From assembly GCF_028657905.1 (NCBI RefSeq), contig NZ_CP117781.1, positions 2,790,001-2,854,000 of the forward strand: a stretch of 64,000 nt of DNA, read 5' to 3'. Position numbers and translations under genes: made by a program. Of this stretch, positions 26,617 to 35,421 are shown piece after piece. This DNA comes from Burkholderia sp. FERM BP-3421. Lineage in GTDB: Bacteria; Pseudomonadota; Gammaproteobacteria; Burkholderiales; Burkholderiaceae. The notes beneath the pieces are model-generated. The model saw nothing but the letters and a program-made list of their open reading frames with translations, was not told the DNA's origin and ran no database searches. Within the stretch, counting starts at the first letter, position 1. Each line of letters opens with the position of its first letter.

Positions 26617-29445
26617 TCAGAAGCTCACGCGCACGCCGGCGTTGCCGCCCACCATCCGCTGGTGCGCGCCGCTCAGGTTGAACCAGTAGCCGGCCGACGC
26701 ATACACGCTGACCCGCTGGTTCAGGCGCGTCGACACCCCGACGCCGACATGACCGAGCGTCGCGTTCTGCTCGGTCGACACCGTCGCGCTGTTCCCGAAC
26801 GACACCGTGTCGGAGCCGCCGAAGTAGTGCAGCACGTTCAGGCGCGCATACGGTTCCCAGACGACGCCGGCCGCCGTGAAGGTGCCGAACAGCCGCGCGC
26901 CGATCCGGCCGATCACCGAGTTCGCGTTGCCGAACGAGACGCTCGACGTACCGTCGTTCAGGTCGTTGATGTTCGTGTGCTGGAAGATCAGCAGCAGCTG
27001 CGGCTCGAACATCAGGCTCTGGGAGAACGGCACGGGCGCGCCGGCCTCGACCGACGCCGTCATCGAGGTGCCGTGCGTCGTCGCGCCGATGTTGTTGTTC
27101 GACTTCGGATCGATCGTCATGGTGCTGCCCATCAGCACCGTGTCCGTGTACCAGCCGCTCGGCCCGATGTGGGTCCAGTAGCCGCCCGCGCTGTACGAGT
27201 TGATCGACAGGTTGCCGACCGGCAGGCCCTGCTGGCCGAGCGCGAAACCGCTGACGTCGCCGGATGCGCGCGTGAAGCCGAGGAAGAAGCCGTAATGATT
27301 GCGATGGCCGCTCGCGGTGCGGTCCGCATACAGATCCTGGCCGACCTGGCCGCCGATGATCGATCCGTCGAAACCCTGGTTCACCGTGCCCTCGTTGGCG
27401 AGATTCACGTGATTGCCCCACACGCGCCCCCATGCCGCCGGCACCGGGCCCGTCTCGGACGGCAGCGTCTGCGAGCCGAGGCGGTCGTGGAAGGTGCCGA
27501 GCTGCTGCACGCCCATCTCGCGCGCGAGCGACGCGACCTCCGCGTAGATCGGCACTTCGATCCGGTAGGTCGGCACGGGCGTCGGCGGCAAGACGTCCGG
27601 CTTGACCGGGCCGACCAGTTGCGAGCGCAGATACCAGCTGTTCGGATCGCTGCCGTTCAGGCCGCCGCGATACAGCGAGTAGGTATAGGCGCCGGCGTCG
27701 ACCGACGTGCCCTGCGTGAAGGTGCCCGCCGCGGTCGTCGCGCCGTTGAGCGCCTGCACGACCTGGATCCCGTTGCCGCTCGTCAGCGCGCCGCCGCCGC
27801 CGACGTTGGTCACCTTGAGCGCGGTGGTGCCGCTCGCCGTGCCGCCGTTCAGCACCAGCTTGTCGGTCGGCGAATTGTCGCCGCCCAGCTTGGCGTTGAT
27901 CGCGATCGTGCCGTTGCTGCCGAGGTAGTTGCCCGTCACCGTCAGCGTGTTGCCGATCTGCGCGCCGCCGAGGCGGATCACGCCCGCGTTCGTCAGGTTG
28001 CCGTTGACCGCGAAATTGCCGGCCGGCCCGCTCGCGAGCTGGGCGAGCGCGTTCGCGACCGCGAGCGTGCCGTTGTTGGTCACGTTGCCGGTCACCGCGC
28101 CGTAGCCGCCGAGCGTCGCGCCCGCGTTGACCTGCACCGGGCCGCCGCCCGACAGCGCCGCGTTCGCGTGCGCGGCGTCGCCGACGATCAGCGTGCCCGC
28201 GCCGACCGTCGTGCCGCCGCTGTACGGCTGCACGCCGTTGAAGGTCAGCGCGCCCGCGCCGTCCTTGAGCAGCGCGCCCGTGCCGGTGATGCTGCCCGCA
28301 TACGCGGCGTCGGCCGGCTGCGCGACGTGCACGAGCCCGTTGTCGGTGATCGCGTTCGGCAGGCTCGCCGCGTCGGCCTGCAAGGTGCCGGCCGCGTCGA
28401 CCACCATCTTGCCGGTATAGCCCGAGTTGTCGCCGTTGAGCACGAGCACGCCCTGCTGCACCTCGGCGAGCGTCATGCCGGACAGCGGCCCCGTCAGGGT
28501 CCAGGTGCCGCTGTCCTGCTTGTACAGCGTCTGGAAGTTCGTGAAGGTGCCGGACATCGTGCCGGCCCCCGTGCCGTTCAGCGTGACGAGGTTGTTGCCG
28601 CCGCCGCCGTCGAGCGTGCCCGAGATGCTCGATCCGGTGTACAGGTGCAGCGCGTCGTCGCCGCCCATGAAGGTCAGGTCGCCGACGATCTTGCCGCGAT
28701 TCGTGAAATCGATCGGATCGTCGCCGCCGCCGATCACGCTGCCCGGCGCGATCATCACGCCCGTCGCGTTGTTGACGACGGTGTTCGGGCCGGTCTCGAT
28801 GAGGTTGTCGAACCAGATCGCCGCGGAATTCGTCGCGCGGATCGTGCCGTTGTTGATGATCGTGTTGTTCGAGCCTTCGGTATTGATCGGCTCGGCCCGC
28901 CACAGCTGGCCGTCCGTGCCCGAGCCGGACGAGATCACCTGCGCGCCCTGCTCGATCACGAGTGTATTGCCGTGATACATGTCGATGGTGTTCGAACCGG
29001 TGCCGTAGAAGCCCGGATTCGACACGGGCGTGTTCTGCACCAGCGAACCCGAGCCGACCGTGATCGTCGTGTTCTGGCCGACCGAGATCGCCGAAGCGTC
29101 GCCCACCACCAGCTGGCTGCCGGGATTGAGCGTGATGGTCGAGCCGGTCGGCGTCGACGAACCCGTGCCGATCGTCGACGTCCACGGCGACGGCGCGGCG
29201 GTGTCGCAGACCGTGTTGAGGCCCGTCGTCGTGCAGTTCGCATAGACCGATGCGGGCAGGAACGCCAGCACGGCCGACGCGGCAGTCACCGCGCGCGTCA
29301 TCGCGAAACCGCTGTCATCTGTCCGTTTACCCGAAACGGACGCGATCGAACGCGGTGTGAGGTTGAACCATGAAGGCATCGGGGCGACGCGCGCCGCAGC
29401 TGTCTTCGTGTGCCGTTTCAAACGGCCTCCGATAGATCGCAGCAT
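26617..29445 (-). CDS. Type V autotransporter (pertactin-like passenger, classical barrel)
   Basis: About 942 residues. The N-terminal part has an unusually long leader: a basic first segment (MLRSIGGRLKRHTK), then about 55 residues, then a normal signal core (AVTAASAVLAFLPASVYA). The passenger is made of short glycine/asparagine-rich beta-helix rungs with autotransporter-associated repeats (GALLKDGAGALTFNG, then PYSGGTTVGAGTLIVGD). From about residue 665 a membrane barrel domain begins (AAWGRVWGNHV) and the chain ends in AGVRVSF with a terminal phenylalanine. Function is unknown; surface adhesion or enzyme display is possible. Starts at 29445 or further downstream (for example the M before TRAVTAAS) are both conceivable, as no strong ribosome binding site is seen. 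Confidence 0.85.
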   Translation of the reverse strand: MLRSIGGRLKRHTKTAAARVAPMPSWFNLTPRSIASVSGKRTDDSGFAMTRAVTAASAVLAFLPASVYANCTTTGLNTVCDTAAPSPWTSTIGTGSSTPTGSTITLNPGSQLVVGDASAISVGQNTTITVGSGSLVQNTPVSNPGFYGTGSNTIDMYHGNTLVIEQGAQVISSGSGTDGQLWRAEPINTEGSNNTIINNGTIRATNSAAIWFDNLIETGPNTVVNNATGVMIAPGSVIGGGDDPIDFTNRGKIVGDLTFMGGDDALHLYTGSSISGTLDGGGGNNLVTLNGTGAGTMSGTFTNFQTLYKQDSGTWTLTGPLSGMTLAEVQQGVLVLNGDNSGYTGKMVVDAAGTLQADAASLPNAITDNGLVHVAQPADAAYAGSITGTGALLKDGAGALTFNGVQPYSGGTTVGAGTLIVGDAAHANAALSGGGPVQVNAGATLGGYGAVTGNVTNNGTLAVANALAQLASGPAGNFAVNGNLTNAGVIRLGGAQIGNTLTVTGNYLGSNGTIAINAKLGGDNSPTDKLVLNGGTASGTTALKVTNVGGGGALTSGNGIQVVQALNGATTAAGTFTQGTSVDAGAYTYSLYRGGLNGSDPNSWYLRSQLVGPVKPDVLPPTPVPTYRIEVPIYAEVASLAREMGVQQLGTFHDRLGSQTLPSETGPVPAAWGRVWGNHVNLANEGTVNQGFDGSIIGGQVGQDLYADRTASGHRNHYGFFLGFTRASGDVSGFALGQQGLPVGNLSINSYSAGGYWTHIGPSGWYTDTVLMGSTMTIDPKSNNNIGATTHGTSMTASVEAGAPVPFSQSLMFEPQLLLIFQHTNINDLNDGTSSVSFGNANSVIGRIGARLFGTFTAAGVVWEPYARLNVLHYFGGSDTVSFGNSATVSTEQNATLGHVGVGVSTRLNQRVSVYASAGYWFNLSGAHQRMVGGNAGVRVSF

Positions 29446-29702
29446 TTTCTTGTCTAAAGTCAGAAGTTGGAAATTAGTGATCAGAGCGCGGCGAGCTTGT
29501 GGCCCGAGTGTCAAATACTTAGGTGTTCTGATTTACGTGCGTTCTGATGCTGGTGCCAAACTACTGACCCGATCCGCATGGGTCAAGAAGAGGGTGCGAT
29601 GCTGATTGGATTATGTAGGCTGGCTCACATTCGTCGGTGGATAAAATGCAATCGCCGCATTGCACCAATGCAGAAGTGACAATTAAAGCGCAAAAACGAT
29701 TG

Positions 29703-30911
29703 TCAAATGAAACGTCCATCCGGTGCACGCGGATTCGAGCGAACCGGTTTCACTCGCCATGGATCGGCGGCGATGGCCTCGCGCTCCACGTTCGCGCGCG
29801 CGACGCGCGCCCTGCTGTATGCGGAAAAACGCGGCCAATAGGCGATCAGATACGCGATCGGAATGATCGAGGTGACCGACGACAGCGCGAGTGTCGATGT
29901 CAGCAGCAACAGGATCATCATGCTGAAGCCGTCGCTGACCGTGAACGCGAGCACGGCGAGCGCCACGAGCGCGGGGAACAGGCCCATCTCGGTCACGTTG
30001 TCCGCGAGGCCGGCGAAGCCCGCGACATTGATGTCTTTGCGCACGAGCCGGATGTACGAGAGGTCGCCGTAGCGCCGCACGATCTCATGCTGATCGATGC
30101 CCTTGATCAGATCATCGATGCGCGCATCGAACAGAAATGCATAGCCGCTGAAACGATGGCCGAACGTATCCGACTCGAAGAAATTATGCGCGGCGAGATA
30201 CAGCGAGAACCCGCACATCGCGGCGCTGAACAGCACCAGCACGATGAGCGGATGCACGCGCCGCACATTGTGCCGGTACGGATACAGCAGCGCGACGATG
30301 CCGATCGCCGCCGTCGACTTCGAGAAGCTGATGAAGAAGCCGATCGCATAGATCGCAATCATCTTCCAGGTCGGCTTCTCCGTGTACAGGTAGACGATGA
30401 ACGACCCGACCAGCAGCGACGAGAAGAAGCCCGCCTCGCGCGACAGGCCCGACACGCGCGAGAAGTAGAACACCTCGAAGAAGTTCGTGTAGGTGAGCGT
30501 CGCGTACGGCCCCCACACCATCTCCGAGATCGCCGTCGGCCCGAGCTGGTAGGACAGCGGGCGGTCGACGTAGTAGGTGGTGAACTGCAGGGTCGCGAAC
30601 GCGACATTGAATACGATCCACGGTTGCAGATACGCGATGCGGCGCTCGTGGGTGTACATCAGGTAGGCGATGCAGATCGCGATCGACGCGATCCGCATCG
30701 CCATCGACGGCGAGCCGATCGCGCCCGCCGCCACCGCCAACAGCAACGGGCCGCTCCACTTGCGCGCGGTATCCATCACGAAGCGCGAGAAATCCGGATC
30801 GAGGAACGGCACGAAGATGTACAGGTAGATCGTGAAGCCGCCCACCTGCGGGTTCAGCACCACGCACGTGAACAGCATGTAGAACAGCATCGAGACGAAT
30901 CGGGCGTACAT
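29703..30911 (-). CDS. Polytopic membrane protein, probable polysaccharide polymerase/ligase
   Basis: A 402-residue protein with about ten hydrophobic segments and a large loop containing FSGYAFLFDARIDDLIKGID near residue 255, the layout of O-antigen polymerase/ligase (Wzy/WaaL-like) proteins. I see no diagnostic motif that fixes the substrate. It starts two bases after the stop of the GH39-like gene, which in turn follows the tyrosine kinase by three bases, so it is the third gene of a tight exopolysaccharide operon. The tail after residue 375 is basic and probably cytoplasmic. The start at 30911 (MYARFVSMLFYM) leads straight into the first membrane helix and has GGGG upstream. Confidence 0.72.
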   Translation of the reverse strand: MYARFVSMLFYMLFTCVVLNPQVGGFTIYLYIFVPFLDPDFSRFVMDTARKWSGPLLLAVAAGAIGSPSMAMRIASIAICIAYLMYTHERRIAYLQPWIVFNVAFATLQFTTYYVDRPLSYQLGPTAISEMVWGPYATLTYTNFFEVFYFSRVSGLSREAGFFSSLLVGSFIVYLYTEKPTWKMIAIYAIGFFISFSKSTAAIGIVALLYPYRHNVRRVHPLIVLVLFSAAMCGFSLYLAAHNFFESDTFGHRFSGYAFLFDARIDDLIKGIDQHEIVRRYGDLSYIRLVRKDINVAGFAGLADNVTEMGLFPALVALAVLAFTVSDGFSMMILLLLTSTLALSSVTSIIPIAYLIAYWPRFSAYSRARVARANVEREAIAADPWRVKPVRSNPRAPDGRFI

Positions 30912-30913
30912 GG

Positions 30914-32599
30914 CTACCCCTTGCCCTGGACGGCGGCGGGAATCAGGTATTGCGGCATCGGCCCGAGCGTCCACGTGTAGCCCTCGGCCGGCACGACGAC
31001 GTCGCGCATCGCGCCCTGCCAGTCACTGAGGCGATAGCGGCCCGCCGGCACCGCGACGCGGACCGGGCCGGCCGCCGCCGTGGCGCGCCAGCCGATGAAC
31101 ACGGGCGCGGCGTCGCCGAATTGATAGACGCGCGCCCCGCCCGCTTCGTACAGGGTCCGCCGCCAGGCGCGCGCGCCCAGCGCGTTCGCGAGCACCGTGG
31201 CGGCGACATAGGCCGGCTTCGGCGCGAGGTCCGCGCTCAACAGCCCGAAGTTCTTCTCCGAATCGGCCGGATCGACGCCGTCGTCGACGAAGTCATACCA
31301 GAACATCGCGACCACCGATGCATAGCGGCGCGACAGCAGGAAGCTGCGCAGCAGGAAGGCAGCCTGCGTCGCATCGGTGAGCGGCGAGTTTGCCGCGCGC
31401 GAGGGCCAGCCGAGTTCCGTCACCCACAGGCCCGGCGGCCGCTCGGGCGACGCCGATGCGTGCACCACCCGATCGCGCAGGATGGGCCACACAGTCGGGA
31501 TGCTGACGGCGGAAAGCGACGTGCCGGGCGTGGGATAGCCGGCGTCCGGATCGAACGGCGTCATGTACGGATGAATGCTGACGCCGTCGAACACGGCGCG
31601 CGGCAGCTGCTTCAGCATCGGTTCGGCGCAGTCGCCGCCCGGGCCGCCGCCCGCGCCGCCACCGCCGCACGCGATCACCTGCGCGTCGGGGTCCTGCTGC
31701 TTGATCGCTGCCGACGTGCTCGTCAGAAGCGCCGCGTAATCCTCGAGGCGGATCGGGCCGAACGACGGCTCGTTCCATACCTCCCAGTGCCTGATGCGGC
31801 CTGCGTAGCGCGCCGTCACGCGCGCCGCATAGCGCGCGAACAGCGCGCGCTCCTTCACCGTGCGCGGAAAGCCCTGCGGCCCCGTGAACAGCCCCGGATA
31901 CGCCGCCGCATTGCCGTAGTCGAGCGCGACGAGCGGCTTCAGGCCCTCCCGCGCCGCGACGGCGAGGTAATGATCGTAGTCGGGCGGAAACGCGAAGACG
32001 CCCGGCGTCCGTTCGATCTGATCCCAGTAGAGTTCATCGCGGAACCAGCTGAAGCCGGCGCGGCGGATCAGCGGCATGACCTGTTCGGGATCGCCGCGAT
32101 GCTGGCCGAAGTGCGTCGCGACGCCGGCGTCCGGCAAGCCCTCGGCAGCCGCCGGCACCGCGGCCGCGCCGAAACGGCGCTCGGCCAGCACCGCGCCCGC
32201 GCGGCTCATGCGCACATCCACCGCGAACCAGCCCGGACGCGGCAAGGCCACGTCGATGCGCAGGTCCGGCTGCGCTGCCGCGCGATAGACGGCGATGGGC
32301 GCGTCGAGCGGCGCGCCGTCGCGATCGCGGCCGAGCAATTCGACCGTCACGGTCGCCTCGCCCGCGCCCGGCGGCACCTGGGTCGAGAAGCGCAGCGGCA
32401 ACGGCCCCGGCTGCGCGAGGATCAGCGAGCCGGGCGCATTGGCGAGCGTCAGCGCGGCGTCCGCCGAGGCGGCCCGCGCCGCCGGCGCGCTCGCCGCGAC
32501 CAGGACCGCCGCGCCGAACGCGGCCGCGCGGACGGCCCACGACGCGCCGGGCAGCCCGCGCGCGCAGACGCGCAGACGACGATGCGGGAAGACCTTCAC
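30914..32599 (-). CDS. Secreted GH39-like glycoside hydrolase (PslG-type)
   Basis: A 561-residue protein with a basic leader and hydrophobic signal (AFGAAVLVAASAPAARA). An N-terminal beta-sandwich (residues about 45-150) precedes a clan GH-A TIM barrel. The acid/base glutamate is in HWEVWNEPSFG and the nucleophile in LWVTELGWPS. A C-terminal beta domain follows. The layout resembles PslG, the hydrolase encoded in Pseudomonas exopolysaccharide operons that trims the polymer in the periplasm. Tight spacing to the kinase (three bases) and the polymerase-like gene (two bases) supports the same type of job. The cleaved polymer is unknown. Confidence 0.82.
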   Translation of the reverse strand: MKVFPHRRLRVCARGLPGASWAVRAAAFGAAVLVAASAPAARAASADAALTLANAPGSLILAQPGPLPLRFSTQVPPGAGEATVTVELLGRDRDGAPLDAPIAVYRAAAQPDLRIDVALPRPGWFAVDVRMSRAGAVLAERRFGAAAVPAAAEGLPDAGVATHFGQHRGDPEQVMPLIRRAGFSWFRDELYWDQIERTPGVFAFPPDYDHYLAVAAREGLKPLVALDYGNAAAYPGLFTGPQGFPRTVKERALFARYAARVTARYAGRIRHWEVWNEPSFGPIRLEDYAALLTSTSAAIKQQDPDAQVIACGGGGAGGGPGGDCAEPMLKQLPRAVFDGVSIHPYMTPFDPDAGYPTPGTSLSAVSIPTVWPILRDRVVHASASPERPPGLWVTELGWPSRAANSPLTDATQAAFLLRSFLLSRRYASVVAMFWYDFVDDGVDPADSEKNFGLLSADLAPKPAYVAATVLANALGARAWRRTLYEAGGARVYQFGDAAPVFIGWRATAAAGPVRVAVPAGRYRLSDWQGAMRDVVVPAEGYTWTLGPMPQYLIPAAVQGKG

Positions 32600-32602
32600 G
32601 GC

Positions 32603-34828
32603 TCAGGCGTAGCGCTCGCTGCGCCGGCGCGGAATCGCGTTCAGCACCACGCCGACGACGCACGAGCCGGTGCGGTCGAGCTGCTGCGACGCTTCCGAGA
32701 TCTCGTTCGCGCTCTGCGCGTTCGGCCGCACCACGAGCACCGAGGAGCCGGCGATCGCGCCGATCAGGTGCGCATCGCTCGCGGCAAGCACGGGCGGCGT
32801 ATCGACGATGATGATGTCGTAGCGCTTCGCCAGATCGGCGAGCCGTTCGCGCAGGACCGGGGTCGACAGCAACGCCGACGGGTTCGCCGGATAGCGGCCG
32901 GCCGCCATCACCGACAGCCCGTCGATGCCGACGCTGCGAATCGCCTCGCGCACGTCGAGGTCGTCGGCCAGCACCTCCGCGAGCCCGGGCCGCAGGGGCT
33001 GCCCGAACAAGGCCGCGAGCCGGCCGCGCCGCAGGTCGCCGTCGATCAGCAGGACCCGCTGGCCCGCCTGCGCGCTGAGGGCAGCGAGATTCGCCGCGAT
33101 GAAGGTTTTGCCGGTTTCCGCCGTCGCGCCCGTCACCGCGAGGATGTTGTTGCTGGTCTGCGCCATGCGGAACTGCAGCGACGCGCGCACGCGGTGCAGT
33201 TCCTCGATCGACAGATCGCCGGTACGGTCGGCCGCCAGCAGGAAATGCTGACCCGCCTGACGCGGCCCGATCACTTCCCAATCGTTCGGCCGCTCCGGCT
33301 CGATGAGCCGCACGAACTGCAGCCGGTCGAGCTGCGCCTGCCGTTCGCTGTACAGCACGTTGCCGAGCACGGGCGCATTGAGCTGACGTTCGACGACGCG
33401 CGGGTTGTCGAACGCGGGCTGCAACTGCGCGCGGAAGAACAGGAACAGCACCGCCACGATGAAGCCGCCCGCCGCGCCGGCCACCACGATCAACAGCCGG
33501 TTCGGCTTGAACGGTTCGGCCGGCAGCACGGCCGTGTCGATCAGGTGCACGTTGCCGAGCGTGCCCGACTGCGTGACCATCAGTTCATTCGCCTTGTTGA
33601 CCATCGCGACGTAGATGTCTTCCGCGACCTTCACGCTGCGGGTCAGATCCGACGTACGGCGCGCCGCATTCGGCAGCGCCTTGAAATGCGAATCGAAATC
33701 GGCCTTCTGCTTCTGCAACAGGCCCAGCTGCCGATCGATCACCTGCATCTCCGGCGCCTGATTCGTGAAGCGCGCGGCCAGCGCCGCGCGCTGCACCTGC
33801 AGCACGGTGATCTGGCGATCGAGATCGAGGCTCGCCTGGAGGTACGACGACGCCTCGCTCGTCGCCGTCATCGAGTTCGACGACGCGCGGTACTGGCTCA
33901 GGCCCGCCTCGGCCTTCGCGAGGTTGTCGCGCAGCGTCGGCAGCTCGCCTTCGATGAACGCGCGGGTCTTGCTCGCCTCTTCCTGCCGCTGCGCGACGTG
34001 CGCCGCGAGATACGAATGCACGACGCTGTTCGCGAGCGCCTGCGCGAGCGCCGGTTCCTCGCTCTCGTAGCGGATGTTGACCACGCCGGTATCCTTGCCC
34101 GACTCGCTGATCTTGAGACCGCGCAGGAAATACTTCATCGCGCGCTCGTCGCTGTAGCGCGTGACCGAGAAGCGGTTGCCGGGCCGCGCGACCAGACGGT
34201 CGACGGTCAACGACACGCCGCCGCCGCTTGCCATGTGCCCGACCTCGCCGTCGAGCAGCGGCCGGCCATGATCGTCCTCGAGGCGATAGCGGCCGTCGTC
34301 GAGCACCTTCAGCGCGAGCGGCTTGTCGGCGAGCGCGGGCGGCACGCGCAGCCCGCTCACGCCGATCTCCTCGCCGCCCCATGCGAACGACGACAATCCC
34401 GGCACCCACAGCGGCTCGCCGCGCGTCGCGAGCTTCGCCGTCAACGCGCCCAGCAGCGGAAAGCGGCGCGGCTCGACCCGCTGATCGAGACCGAACTCGG
34501 CCAGCACGGGCATGAGCACGCGCCGGCTCTGCATGATCTGCATCTCGGCGTCGGTCGGCAAAGTCGCCGGCATCGGCTCCGGCGCGCCGGCCGGCGTGGT
34601 GGCGACGAGCGGGTTCGGATTCGGAAAATCGACCTTCACGGTCGCATCCGACGAATACATCGGCGTGGCCAGCAGCGCGTAGACCGTGCACAGCACGGTC
34701 GCCGCCGCGACGCAGGCGCCGACGAAACCCATGTGGTCGATCACGAGCCGGACCAGGTCCGACACGGAGAACGCATCCGGGTTGTCGCGCAGACGGATCG
34801 GACGCTGGTCGTAAACTTCGGTATTCAT
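32603..34828 (-). CDS. Exopolysaccharide tyrosine autokinase/chain-length protein (Wzc/BceF-like)
   Basis: A 741-residue inner-membrane protein. The Wzz domain begins after residue 20, with a first membrane helix (FVGACVAAATVLCTVYALLA). A long periplasmic coiled coil with GNVR-like content follows, then the second helix (LLIVVAGAAGGFIVAVLFLFF) near residue 440. The cytoplasmic BY-kinase part has Walker A GATAETGKTF, Walker A' LLIDGDLRRG and Walker B IIIVDTPPVLA. Autophosphorylation and oligomer cycling control polymer export in relatives. The C terminus is RRRSERYA, with one tyrosine instead of the usual multi-tyrosine cluster. ATG 34828 is chosen with AAGGA ten bases upstream; a GTG at 34855 is possible. 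Confidence 0.88.
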   Translation of the reverse strand: MNTEVYDQRPIRLRDNPDAFSVSDLVRLVIDHMGFVGACVAAATVLCTVYALLATPMYSSDATVKVDFPNPNPLVATTPAGAPEPMPATLPTDAEMQIMQSRRVLMPVLAEFGLDQRVEPRRFPLLGALTAKLATRGEPLWVPGLSSFAWGGEEIGVSGLRVPPALADKPLALKVLDDGRYRLEDDHGRPLLDGEVGHMASGGGVSLTVDRLVARPGNRFSVTRYSDERAMKYFLRGLKISESGKDTGVVNIRYESEEPALAQALANSVVHSYLAAHVAQRQEEASKTRAFIEGELPTLRDNLAKAEAGLSQYRASSNSMTATSEASSYLQASLDLDRQITVLQVQRAALAARFTNQAPEMQVIDRQLGLLQKQKADFDSHFKALPNAARRTSDLTRSVKVAEDIYVAMVNKANELMVTQSGTLGNVHLIDTAVLPAEPFKPNRLLIVVAGAAGGFIVAVLFLFFRAQLQPAFDNPRVVERQLNAPVLGNVLYSERQAQLDRLQFVRLIEPERPNDWEVIGPRQAGQHFLLAADRTGDLSIEELHRVRASLQFRMAQTSNNILAVTGATAETGKTFIAANLAALSAQAGQRVLLIDGDLRRGRLAALFGQPLRPGLAEVLADDLDVREAIRSVGIDGLSVMAAGRYPANPSALLSTPVLRERLADLAKRYDIIIVDTPPVLAASDAHLIGAIAGSSVLVVRPNAQSANEISEASQQLDRTGSCVVGVVLNAIPRRRSERYA

Positions 34829-35421
34829 CTGCTGCGTGTCCTTGCTCGAATGCACCGTAGCCTGGGTTTATCGGTAAGCGCGGGGCGCGGGGCCCATATC
34901 GGAGGCGGCCCGCGCACGGACCGCGGCGCCGCTGCTGCGGCGCGCTGGCTTCGCGTCGGAAGAGTCGGCCGGCCGGGCCGGACCGCCTGTCCGCCCGGTC
35001 AGGCCGGGCGCGACGGATGCGCTGCGGAATCAGCGATCGCCAGTTTCACGAGACAGCATGCATTCATTGCGACAAGCCGTCTGTTAGTTGGCGCACAGTA
35101 ATTGCAGGCGACCAATCGGGGGATTTGTAGCCGATTGTTTCCTGGGGGCGTGGATATCGCGGCGGGCGGTGGGAAAAGGCCCTGCGGCGGGCGTTTGGCG
35201 GACGGTCGTCGGGAGGCTGGGCGGCACCCGCGATGCGCGATCGGGCGAGTCGTTCGTGCGGCGGACACGATCCGTGCCGACTCGATATGTGCGCCGGATG
35301 ACAGAACGCGACGATCGCCTGGAGCAAGGGGCGGACAGTCATGTGAACGTCGCTCGCCGCACGACGTGACGCCCGGATTCACGCCACGATCACTCTGCCA
35401 CCCCGTGAGGGCTACCTTGCT
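34829..35421. other. Gene-free region upstream of the exopolysaccharide operon
   Basis: About 590 bp between the NLR-like gene's stop and the kinase start, both on the minus strand. Open frames here have shadow composition. The section 35060-35150 is AT-richer and is the likely promoter area for the operon. No clear hexamers, riboswitch or hairpin could be assigned. Confidence 0.45.

Noticed and set aside
27700..29200. Plus-strand frames rich in P, V and A opposite the autotransporter
   Set aside because: They are the reverse of the glycine/threonine/asparagine repeat coding of the passenger and carry no start signals.
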